Source: Rhizobium oryziradicis (GTDB lineage: Bacteria > Pseudomonadota > Alphaproteobacteria > Rhizobiales > Rhizobiaceae). Taken from it: a stretch of 64,000 bases of DNA. The notes below the pieces were generated by a model, which was not told the origin of the DNA, searched no databases, and saw nothing but the letters and a program-made list of their open reading frames with translations. This document shows positions 57,456 to 64,000 of the stretch, piece by piece (position 1 is the stretch's first letter; each line of letters opens with the position of its first letter). The stretch is from the NCBI RefSeq assembly GCF_001939045.1, contig NZ_MKIM01000027.1:434001-498000 (forward strand). The letters run 5' to 3'. Position numbers and translations under genes: made by a program.

Positions 57456-57932
57456 ATGTCCATCACTTTTGCAAAAGCCGCTCTGATTGGCCTCGTTGCC
57501 ATGGGTGCCGTAACAAGTGCGATAAGCCCGGCAGCCGCACAGTCCAATGTGGGGTTCAGCCTGTTTGTAGGCCAAGATAATGGCCCGGATGATGACGATG
57601 ATGATGTTGTGGTGGCACCTCCCCACGTCGTGAGAGTATGGGGTGATGATGATCGCTATGCGCCACCACCGCCACCGCCTCCACCACAGTATTGGGATGG
57701 CCCACGCTATGCGCCTCCGCCACCACCACCGCGCTGGGATCGCGGCCCTGGCCCACGTTTCAGCGGTGTCTGTGCGCCCGGAGATGCTATTCGTCAGGCC
57801 CTTCGCGATGGATTGCGCCGTCCCACCATCGATCGCGTGACACCGCGTGTCGTGGTTGTCAGCGGGCGTCGTTATGGTGATTTTGATCGCGTCATCTTGA
57901 GAAATCGCCCTGGTTGCCCCTACGCTGACTAA
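57456..57932 (+). CDS. Secreted proline-rich protein of unknown function
   Basis: 158 residues. Signal peptide to about residue 29 (SPAAAQ cleavage), then runs of six Asp and two poly-Pro tracts (eight and six Pro) about 45-95, and a folded-looking C-terminal part with two cysteines (SGVCAPGDAIRQALRDG; NRPGCPYAD) that could form a disulfide. Resembles short rhizobial periplasmic proteins with a C-terminal antifreeze-like/RcnB-like motif, but I cannot name a family. AGGAGAACGAGA precedes the ATG. Confidence 0.75.
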   Translation: MSITFAKAALIGLVAMGAVTSAISPAAAQSNVGFSLFVGQDNGPDDDDDDVVVAPPHVVRVWGDDDRYAPPPPPPPPQYWDGPRYAPPPPPPRWDRGPGPRFSGVCAPGDAIRQALRDGLRRPTIDRVTPRVVVVSGRRYGDFDRVILRNRPGCPYAD

Positions 57933-57954
57933 AGCTTTGGTGCCAACCATGAAT

Positions 57955-59310
57955 CTAAAGCATCGTGCGGATCTCGCTTATCCGCGCGATGCTGTCGCGT
58001 TCAAACGCATCAATGGAAACCGGGCGTCCAAAATAATAGCCCTGAAATTGCTGACAGCCGCAATTGAGAAGAAATGCTTGTTGCTCTGCCGTTTCCACCC
58101 CTTCGGCGAGAACGGTGACGCCAAGATCCAGGCCCATTTTGACAATGCTTTTGATCAGCTTTGCGCCTTGCGGATTTTCGGTCACGCCTTGCACAAAGCT
58201 GCGATCAATTTTCAGTTGCTGGATAGGCAGGCGGCCTAAATGGTTCAAGGATGAATAGCCGGTGCCAAAATCGTCCAGCGCAAAGGTGATGCCAGCCTCG
58301 CGCAATGTGTTCATCTTCGCAGCCACTGTTGCAATGCCCACAAGCGTTACGCTTTCCGTCAACTCCAGTTTCAGCTTGTTGGGATCTGCCCGGTAGAGAT
58401 CTAACGTATCGAGCACAAATCTCTCAAAATCCTCTGACACAAATTGAATGGCACTGACATTGACCGCCAGTGTGAGCGTGCTCAAATGCGGGTCTTCACG
58501 CCACTTCGACAGCGTGTTGCAGGCGTCCTTGAGCACCCAGCCGCCAATCAAAGGCATGAGGCCGCATTCCTCGGCGATGCCAATAAATGCATCCGGCGCG
58601 ATATAACCGCGCTGCGGATGCTTCCAGCGCAACAACGCCTCGGCGCCAACAATTACACCTTTGCGATCCACCTGAGGCTGGAAAAACAATTGCAATTCGC
58701 CATTGCGCACCGCCGCCTGCAACTCGCGCTTCATGCTGTGATGGGCGGTAAACTCTCGCTGAAGCGCATAGACACAGCCGCATATCATCGTCACGGCGAG
58801 GATGCTATTGAACCATGCGCCAAAGACACGGATCTCATTTGGGATTGTTTCGGCCGCCGGAATGGCAAAATGCGTGCTGGAGAAGAGCACGAAGCTCGCC
58901 AAACTTGCAATGATAATGGCCAGCTGGAACATCGACTTGCTGCGCAGGAAATGAATATAGCCAAGCATTGCCACGACGGGCAAAAACAAATGGACAACCC
59001 GCGGTGTTTTGCCATCAGGCACATCCAGCGTCATGCAAAAAATGATGGCGATAGCCAGAAATGCAAGCTCAGAGAGAATGAGCACAGCATTCAGCCTGCC
59101 CCTGCCAATCAGCAACCAGCTTATTGCGGCCACGAAAGCGCCCAGAATTTCGAGAAAGGCAATGTGCCAGCGTTGATGAAAAGCGAAAAGCATTGCCCAA
59201 CACAGGCAAAACACGGCAATCGTTATCGACGCGGCTTTATAGGTAAAGATCAGGCGTTGTGACGGCTTGTCAAGATAACGCCCTTGCGCCACGTTTTGTT
59301 TATCGCTCAC
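57955..59310 (-). CDS. Membrane EAL-domain c-di-GMP phosphodiesterase
   Basis: 451 residues. Five to six membrane segments (about 20-190) without a recognised sensor domain, then a full EAL domain: GAEALLRWKHP (about 225), NVSAIQF, ELTESV, LDDFGTGYSSL, KIDRSFV, AEGVETAEQ and QGYYFGRP. All catalytic residues are present and no GGDEF domain, so a dedicated phosphodiesterase. It lies 3' to 3' with the proline-rich protein gene and close to the H-NOX/GGDEF-EAL operon. Confidence 0.92.
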   Translation of the reverse strand: MSDKQNVAQGRYLDKPSQRLIFTYKAASITIAVFCLCWAMLFAFHQRWHIAFLEILGAFVAAISWLLIGRGRLNAVLILSELAFLAIAIIFCMTLDVPDGKTPRVVHLFLPVVAMLGYIHFLRSKSMFQLAIIIASLASFVLFSSTHFAIPAAETIPNEIRVFGAWFNSILAVTMICGCVYALQREFTAHHSMKRELQAAVRNGELQLFFQPQVDRKGVIVGAEALLRWKHPQRGYIAPDAFIGIAEECGLMPLIGGWVLKDACNTLSKWREDPHLSTLTLAVNVSAIQFVSEDFERFVLDTLDLYRADPNKLKLELTESVTLVGIATVAAKMNTLREAGITFALDDFGTGYSSLNHLGRLPIQQLKIDRSFVQGVTENPQGAKLIKSIVKMGLDLGVTVLAEGVETAEQQAFLLNCGCQQFQGYYFGRPVSIDAFERDSIARISEIRTML

Positions 59311-59573
59311 ACTCTCTTCTCACACTGCAACGCCAACGATATCAGTCATTATGAATATGATACTGCATAATTCCTTAAGAACAGCCTTTAAAAAGCAAGA
59401 CAACAGATGATACTTTTCCTGTTATGCTTTGGTTTTTGGCGTTCTTGAGGTCTCCCTACCACCGCCAGTCTGGTTCAACCGAAATCGCCCTTATCGGGCA
59501 AGTCAGCGGTGGGGGAGCTACAGATAAAAACGATAGCGTCTTGCACGTTGGATGTGATGAAGCCCGACGTTCT

Positions 59574-60374
59574 TTAGATCAGCTGATAATTTCTGCCACG
59601 GCGTGCGTTGGTCTTGAATATCTCTGACGCTTTTTGCTGCGACCGCCGAACCTTGATCATGTGCGGCGAAACAATCATGTCTTCAATGGCACCGCCAAGT
59701 GCCATTTCCTCCATCAGGTCAACAGCGAGATTGGCGAGGGAATGATGCGCGGCCCAAGGATGGTCTTCGCGCTGGTAATCTTCAAAGAAACTCCAGCTCC
59801 AGTCTTCAATAATATAAAGTCCACCTGGGCGAAGCCGTGGAAATGCATAGGCAAAGCCCGCTTTTGTCTGGTCATAGAAATGAGACGCGTCATCAACCAC
59901 AAGATCAAGCTCGCCGCCGAAGTCTTGATCGATGATTTGGGCGAGCCGCGGAACATCATCTTGCGACGTGCCATAGTACAACGAGGCCCGGGCCTTGTGC
60001 TTTTCCACATATGCGTCGAGCGCCGGTATTGGCTCTACGGCCAATTCTATTGCCGAAATTCGATCGGGGTTGAAAACTTGATCAAGGAACACGAAAGAGC
60101 CACCCTGATAGACCCCCATTTCCAATATCCGCCTGAAGTCTTCGCCTTTATGCTGCAAGTATTGATCGAGAAATGATCGAGACTTCATCATCGTAAAGTC
60201 GGAAGGGGCAGATTTCCGTTTGCTCCCTCCATACTCATAATTCATCGTAATCTTGTGGCCACCGATTTCAAAGGTTGCGTTATCAAGCCACTCTATATCA
60301 CGCAGTGCTTTCGGTTGTTTCGCCATGGTGTCGCGATGCGATACCATATCACTAATTTTTTTTAAGAGCTTCAT
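59574..60374 (-). CDS. CmcI-like class I methyltransferase
   Basis: 266 residues. SAM-binding ILEMGVYQGGSFVFL (about 83), acidic ELDLVVDDASHFYDQT (about 155), LRPGGLYIIEDW (about 180), the cephalosporin-hydroxylase/rhamnosyl O-methyltransferase type often found with polysaccharide genes. The substrate is likely a sugar or glycan but is not known. Stands alone at the border to the gene-poor end of the window. Confidence 0.82.
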   Translation of the reverse strand: MKLLKKISDMVSHRDTMAKQPKALRDIEWLDNATFEIGGHKITMNYEYGGSKRKSAPSDFTMMKSRSFLDQYLQHKGEDFRRILEMGVYQGGSFVFLDQVFNPDRISAIELAVEPIPALDAYVEKHKARASLYYGTSQDDVPRLAQIIDQDFGGELDLVVDDASHFYDQTKAGFAYAFPRLRPGGLYIIEDWSWSFFEDYQREDHPWAAHHSLANLAVDLMEEMALGGAIEDMIVSPHMIKVRRSQQKASEIFKTNARRGRNYQLI

Positions 60375-60887
60375 TTTTACCCTGTATTGAATTTTAGGCT
60401 GTCACTGTTTATCGGCGACAGAAATGCCTGGAGACCGTGGTCTTTCAAAAAAGGAGGCGGATCACACCAGCTCGATATCTGGCCGCAGCGGAACCAAAGT
60501 GGCAAATGCTGCAGGCGCAGGACTATGATGTCGCCTCAACCGGGGGAATAGTGTATCCGCCCTCTGTAAATTTAGGGCGTGTATCACATTTTGACAGGCT
60601 TACGAAAATTTGATTTTTCCGGTTTTGCGCGTCTGTCGTCGTAAGCGGCCATCCAGAACACATGGCAACATCTGGAATTAAATCGCAATCTGCAAAAAAC
60701 CATTGTTTTTAAAGGTATTTTGACGATGAGAACGACATTCCTATAATGACGATCTGGACAATTTTTTTCTCTGAAATCGCAAGCATGGTTGTTGGTGTTG
60801 AAGCCCATACGCTTCTTCAAATCGGTCTGCATGATCTCGACAGCGACCTTTTCACCTCGATGAAATTCCCATATGAGCGCGTCGGGA
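60375..60887. other. Gene-poor stretch
   Basis: 513 bases with no convincing gene; an 82-codon minus frame at 60584-60832 has no ribosome site and no recognised similarity. Possibly decayed DNA at the border of an accessory region. Confidence 0.4.
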
Positions 60888-61028
60888 TCAGGGCCAGAAC
60901 ATCAGCAAACCAATGCCGATGATAACCAACACAAACCCGCCGTACTTCTGGATGCGTTTGCCGCTTTTGGTTTTCGCAGGCGACGCACCGACCAGGCCGC
61001 CAATGATTATTTCAAGAAATGTGCTCAT
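60888..61028 (-). CDS. Possible small membrane protein
   Basis: 46 residues if started at ATG 61028. It has a hydrophobic N-terminal helix (FLEIIIGGLVGASP), a basic middle (KTKSGKRIQKYG) and a strong membrane segment (FVLVIIGIGLLMFW). The ordered pattern suggests a real protein but no good ribosome site is visible. Confidence 0.4.
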   Translation of the reverse strand: MSTFLEIIIGGLVGASPAKTKSGKRIQKYGGFVLVIIGIGLLMFWP

Positions 61029-61140
61029 ACCGACTGATGTAGTAACGACATATGCTCGAGCAAGGGGTGGCCGTTGTCTGACACACATATCCGCACCACA
61101 CGGGAATCTCTGGAATCAAGCCGCACTCTTCAATATTGGC

Positions 61141-61230
61141 GTATTGTATCTGACAATCACGCCCAATTGGTTGGGTACCCTGCGCGGTAGGGGTAGCACT
61201 TTTGCTGAAAATGTCTGCTTATCGGTCATT
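61141..61230. repeat. Noncoding repeat A before the GNAT gene
   Basis: Shares with 61815-61875 the blocks TATCTGA, CGCCC(A/G)AATTGG and G(G/T)AGCACTTTT...CTGAAAATG(T/G)CTGCTT. Lies about 70 bases upstream of the acetyltransferase start. Confidence 0.6.
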
Positions 61231-61300
61231 GCGCGGTCTGGGAGAATCCTTATCCTACGGCGCACTGTCCAGAGAGTAATCGTAAGAAGGATGATTCTCA

Positions 61301-61735
61301 TTGCAGGTTAAAGTTGACGTTGAAAGCCAACCTGACGAGTATGATCAGCGCTTGATCGACAACGGGCTGGATATATTCAATGCTTCCAAAGCAGGTCCAG
61401 ACAATGCGCGAGACCTTTGGGTTATGGCCCGGGAGAGTGAGGGCAATCTGCTAGGAGGATTAAAAGGCCGCACCTTTTATGACTGGCTCTTTATCGATTG
61501 GCTCTGGGTTTCTCCTGCAGCACGTGGTCAGGGCCTTGGAGCAAAGCTACTCGCAAAAGCAGAGCAAGAAGCACAGCAACGTAAATGCGTGGGAGCTTAC
61601 GTAGATACATTCAGCTTTCAAGCGCCCGACTTCTATTTACAGAAGGGCTACGAAGAATTTGGGCGGATTGCCGGGCTACCTCCGGGGCACTTCTGCATAT
61701 GGCTGAAAAAGTCATTTCAAGTACTGCCCACTTAA
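61301..61735 (+). CDS. GNAT-family N-acetyltransferase
   Basis: 144 residues. Acetyl-CoA loop VSPAARGQGLGAKLL (about 67-81), then YVDTFSFQAPDFYLQKGYEE and PGHFCIWLKK, the pattern of small GNAT enzymes acting on antibiotics or small amines. Start is TTG at 61301 with AAGAAGGA about 10 bases before; no ATG is in frame. Preceded by repeat A, followed by repeat B, cassette-like. Confidence 0.82.
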   Translation: MQVKVDVESQPDEYDQRLIDNGLDIFNASKAGPDNARDLWVMARESEGNLLGGLKGRTFYDWLFIDWLWVSPAARGQGLGAKLLAKAEQEAQQRKCVGAYVDTFSFQAPDFYLQKGYEEFGRIAGLPPGHFCIWLKKSFQVLPT

Positions 61736-61814
61736 TGTCAGCAAAGGATAGCGGAGGATATTTCACCCAGATGAGATCACCAATCCTTTGGTGAACGTTC
61801 GGTCCATACGGGAA

Positions 61815-61885
61815 CGTTATCTGATATTTGCGCCCGAATTGGGCAGCACTTTTTATCTGAAAATGGCTGCTTTGCGCCAACACTG
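61815..61885. repeat. Noncoding repeat B before the small methyltransferase
   Basis: Diverged copy of the sequence at 61141-61230, with the middle 20 or so bases missing. Lies about 70 bases upstream of the methyltransferase start, the same relation as copy A to its gene. Confidence 0.6.
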
Positions 61886-61951
61886 TGTATTGCGACTGCC
61901 GCAAAACTCCCTATTCTGCGAGACCGGAAACACGCAATCAACCGCAATGCC

Positions 61952-62560
61952 ATGACCGACGCCGCAGCCCGTATCATAGACCTTTATAGTCGCCATGCAG
62001 TCGCTTGGACACGTGCTCGCGGCACGGCGCTGCGGGAGCGTGCGTGGATCGAGCGGTTTGCCGACATCCTGCGGCCAGGAGCGACAGTGCTTGACATTGG
62101 ATGCGGATCAGGCGAGCCGATCGCTCGGTTCCTTGCCAGCGGAGGTCATCCCATTACGGGCGTGGATGGCTCACCAGAAATGGTCGCCTTGTTCCGGACT
62201 AATCTGCCCAGTGAGGCGGCGGAAACGGTGGACATGCGCTCTCTGAAAATGAATCGGAGGTATGGGGGGCTGGTTGCCTGGGACAGCTTCTTTCACCTTA
62301 CAGATCACGAACAGCGTATGATGTTCCCTATTTTCTGCGATCATGCTGAACCGGAAGCGCCATTGCTATTCACAAGTGGTCCCGCCTTTGGCGAAGCGAT
62401 CGGCACGTTGGAAGGGGAGCCCCTCTATCATGCTAGCCTCGACCCGAACGAGTACGACCTGCTGCTCAATGAGAATGGCTTCGATGTTGTGGCTCATGTT
62501 GCGGAAGACGCCGACTGCGGCGGACGTACGGTTTGGCTGGCGCGTCAGCGGCCGCTGTGA
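61952..62560 (+). CDS. Small class I SAM-dependent methyltransferase
   Basis: 202 residues. SAM loop VLDIGCGSGEPIARFL (about 47), ITGVDGSPEMVALF (about 70), then WDSFFHLTDHEQRMMF (about 112) and family end GGRTVWLARQ. Typical of a group of small Methyltransf_11/25 enzymes spread widely among bacteria with unknown substrates. Flanked by repeat B upstream and a partial similar sequence at 62579-62628 downstream. Confidence 0.85.
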   Translation: MTDAAARIIDLYSRHAVAWTRARGTALRERAWIERFADILRPGATVLDIGCGSGEPIARFLASGGHPITGVDGSPEMVALFRTNLPSEAAETVDMRSLKMNRRYGGLVAWDSFFHLTDHEQRMMFPIFCDHAEPEAPLLFTSGPAFGEAIGTLEGEPLYHASLDPNEYDLLLNENGFDVVAHVAEDADCGGRTVWLARQRPL

Positions 62561-62578
62561 AAGCGTTGCATAAATGAC

Positions 62579-62628
62579 GATCACGCCGAATTGGGGACAC
62601 TTCATATGAGGATGTTATCTGACATTCG
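62579..62628. repeat. Partial, rearranged copy C
   Basis: Contains ATCACGCCGAATTGGGG and TTATCTGACATTCG, blocks found in copies A and B, but in a different order. A weak further trace (ATAATCTGACATTCGCG) lies at about 63892-63908. Confidence 0.4.
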
Positions 62629-62671
62629 TATGGAAATTATCGCTTCGGCCCACATCACAATCAGCCGGGTT

Positions 62672-63334
62672 TTATGGTCGAAGTGGGATCAAGGTCGTCA
62701 CTTTCTGAATTCTATCCATCCAGGATGCAGCGGTCGGATTGCGCCAATGGATCATATCATGAAGTCTCTGATATTCGGCTTGGATGTCCCTGGTAAAGAT
62801 AGGTTCGTGATGTGCAATCCGGTTGCGCAAGGCACGCACAGCCTGCAAGGCTGCAAAGGCATTGGCGCGCGCCATAGGAATAGGTGTCCCAGCAGGAACT
62901 CCAGGAAATGCAGACTGCATGTGAGGAACCCATAGTCGCAAGTCCTGCCCCGCCGTGAATGTCTTTTCCCAAAAAGCAAATTTCAATTCTGCGACGACCT
63001 TTCCTGCGGTCGGCATTCTGGAGGCCACAGTCTGCAAATCCGTTTGTGGATTGTAGTGCCATGTCTTTTTGGGAATAGGCAAGCTGCGAATGAAACCATT
63101 TGACCACGGCCAATTCGCACCGTGAACCTTCTCCAGGGCCTCAACGACGCCGTTTCGAACAGCAACCTCACAGACCTGCAAAGGGACAATAAAGGCTGCA
63201 GAGACCTCAAGATTCCATTGATAAAGAGCGAGTGCGTCAGACCGGTTATTACCAGCGGCCCGCAAGTAAGTCGCAAAGCGCGGCGCTGAAATGACATCGG
63301 GGAGATCGCTCAGCTCAATTGCAGAAAATGGCAC
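62672..63334 (-). CDS. Abi_2-family HEPN protein (abortive-infection-like)
   Basis: 220 residues. N-terminal helical part RFATYLRAAGNNRSDALALY and LQVCEVAVRNGVVEAL is typical of the Abi_2 (AbiD/AbiF) family. HEPN ribonuclease motif R-x4-H is seen as LRNRIAHHEPIF (about 167-178), so an RNA-cleaving toxin is likely. GTG start at 63334, with GAGGGA upstream. Abi_2 proteins stop phage by arrest of the infected cell; AbiF-like members have been linked to structured noncoding RNAs acting as antitoxins. A divergent RNA-like unit lies 73 bases from its start. Confidence 0.85.
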   Translation of the reverse strand: MPFSAIELSDLPDVISAPRFATYLRAAGNNRSDALALYQWNLEVSAAFIVPLQVCEVAVRNGVVEALEKVHGANWPWSNGFIRSLPIPKKTWHYNPQTDLQTVASRMPTAGKVVAELKFAFWEKTFTAGQDLRLWVPHMQSAFPGVPAGTPIPMARANAFAALQAVRALRNRIAHHEPIFTRDIQAEYQRLHDMIHWRNPTAASWMDRIQKVTTLIPLRP

Positions 63335-63372
63335 CGTGTCCCTCGTTGATTATGGCCGAAAGCAACAGATGG

Positions 63373-63400
63373 TTGACTTTTTGCCGTACCTATCTATATT
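63373..63400 (+). promoter_or_regulatory. Near-consensus promoter
   Basis: TTGACT (63373-63378), 16-base spacer, TATATT (63395-63400). Drives transcription rightward into the terminator at 63462-63490 with no open frame between, so it defines a short RNA. Confidence 0.7.
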
Positions 63401-63406
63401 CCCAAT

Positions 63407-63490
63407 CAATGGCTTTGAGAAACGCGGGCGCAAGCCCCCCCTCATCGCTGCAGGAATACGGAAAACCCGCCAGAAATGGCGGGTTTTTTC
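63407..63490 (+). ncRNA. Candidate small RNA divergent from the Abi_2 gene
   Basis: About 84 nt from the predicted start near 63407. It has a GGGC-GCAA-GCCC hairpin (63426-63437, GNRA tetraloop) followed by a C run, a single-stranded TCATCGCTGCAGGAATACGG, and a strong intrinsic terminator AAAACCCGCC / GGCGGGTTTT with six T (63462-63489). No plausible coding frame fits between promoter and terminator. It could act on its own or as the RNA partner of the HEPN protein. Confidence 0.6.
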
Positions 63491-63627
63491 GTTTTATTGT
63501 TCTTTTATTAGTTTGGTTGCCATCATAAAAAGCCAGTAAAATAGAGGAAATTCTTTTGAAATCATATACTTATCCTAGTAAATGGCGTATAATGATTTCC
63601 ATGATTAACGCGTCAAGGAGACGATAC

Positions 63628-63771
63628 ATGAAAAACCTCACCCACTGGACAAAACGATTGCGCCATGTTAAAATCATTAGCTTTTTCAATCGTTTAGCAG
63701 CCTCCTGCAAAGGAGAAGCCATCGTTCGCTACGCTCTCTCAGCTTCTCCTTTGCAGGAGGCTGCAAGCTAA
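63628..63771 (+). CDS. Possible 47-residue basic peptide ending in a long hairpin
   Basis: ATG at 63628 with AAGGAGA eight bases upstream and a perfect -10 TATAAT at 63588-63593. The product is basic and partly hydrophobic (HWTKRLRHVKIISFFNRLAA). Its last 25 codons lie in a perfect 23-bp inverted repeat, so the tail LAASCKGEA...LQEAAS is set by the palindrome. No family recognised; it might be a leader peptide, a toxin-like peptide or chance. Confidence 0.4.
   Translation: MKNLTHWTKRLRHVKIISFFNRLAASCKGEAIVRYALSASPLQEAAS
63697..63764. repeat. Perfect 23-bp inverted repeat with 22-base loop
   Basis: Arms 63697-63719 and 63742-63764, beginning GCAGCCTCCTGCAAAGGAG. As RNA it would form a very stable stem. 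No U tract follows, so it is not a standard terminator. Confidence 0.95.
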
Positions 63772-64000
63772 TATCATATTTTAACAAAAAATTCAATACT
63801 TACAATATATTATCCACAGATTCTTGTCGGTATGCGGCGGTAGTAAATTGTCTAGAATCTATTGTAGATAGACATGCGTTCCATATCTTCACATAATCTG
63901 ACATTCGCGTCTGTTTAGCGCGCCTGTCGCTGGTGGGCTTAATTTATTTTTTGTTTCTGCTGGTGCTTAAAGTTGTTGAATTGTGTTGCGCTGCCGTTAA
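63772..64000. other. AT-rich end of window
   Basis: No gene recognised. Contains a perfect DnaA box TTATCCACA at 63810-63818 and a trace of the repeat found at 61.1-62.6 kb near 63892-63908. Confidence 0.4.

Noticed and set aside
59424-59627. 67-codon frame downstream of the membrane EAL gene
   Set aside because: Overlaps the methyltransferase end on the other strand, has no ribosome site and looks random.
60584-60832. 82-codon minus-strand frame considered as a transposase remnant
   Set aside because: No convincing match to any transposase motif and no terminal inverted repeats nearby.
61141-62628. Integron attC sites
   Set aside because: The repeats lack the RYYYAAC/GTTRRRY ends and no integrase gene is seen; kept only as an unexplained repeat.
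63810-63818. DnaA box considered as part of a replication origin
   Set aside because: Single perfect box without an array, hemE, parA/B or repABC genes nearby.

Overview
The window looks like a piece of the main chromosome of a Rhizobiaceae alphaproteobacterium (Agrobacterium / Allorhizobium / Rhizobium / Sinorhizobium group). The basis is gene order and gene type: greA-lpsB-(GT25)-lrp-trxB-lsrB with a tandem pair of AbcR-type small RNAs just beyond lsrB, dnaG next to rpoD, lgt-NDUFAF7-pgeF-M24 as a run, rhizobial RIME-like palindromes, an OpgC-type glucan acyltransferase and a likely BioR operator. I saw no tRNA, rRNA, IS element, prophage or CRISPR array.

1-10 kb: a partial unknown gene cut by the window start, prs, a lipoprotein, an M24-fold protein that has lost its metal ligands, pgeF, the NDUFAF7-type methyltransferase and lgt (all on the minus strand), then ubiK, ybjN, proC and a CsaA-like RNA-binding gene on plus. 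10-16 kb: a MarR / response regulator / EnvZ-like kinase operon, small membrane protein, metallo-beta-lactamase, cspA, EamA exporter. 16-25 kb: a secreted membrane protein, aatA, opgC-like and chaA-like genes, a DUF2188 protein, a divergent LysR/oxidoreductase pair, and an ArsR-ene-reductase operon. 25-35 kb: two AbcR sRNAs, lsrB, trxB, lrp, two LPS core glycosyltransferases, greA, an SRPBCC protein and carB. 35-49 kb: 2H phosphoesterase, PAP2 protein, GST, zinc peptidase, MATE and a membrane protein, carA, alpha/beta hydrolase, yqeY, a methyltransferase, bioY-bioB and dnaG. 49-59 kb: rpoD, a small unknown gene, a DUF930 envelope protein behind a heptanucleotide tandem repeat, argO/argP, an H-NOX plus GGDEF-EAL (nitric oxide to cyclic-di-GMP) operon with yjbQ, a proline-rich secreted protein and a membrane EAL protein.

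The last 5 kb (59.5-64 kb) is the accessory part: gene-poor, lower in coding density, with a CmcI-like methyltransferase, a GNAT acetyltransferase and a small methyltransferase preceded by diverged copies of one noncoding sequence, an Abi_2 (HEPN) protein, and immediately divergent from it a compact unit with near-consensus promoter and strong terminator that looks like an sRNA gene. The HEPN protein plus structured RNA arrangement is the best candidate here for an undescribed defence or toxin-antitoxin module. It is followed by a 47-codon ORF whose 3' end is a perfect 23-bp inverted repeat.

Functionally the core part joins nucleotide and arginine supply (prs, carA, carB), transcription and replication factors (rpoD, greA, dnaG), envelope building (lgt, lpsB, GT25, opgC-like), and redox and nutrient-uptake control (trxB-lsrB-AbcR). 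Function assignments rest on motifs and family knowledge read by eye; no database search was run.
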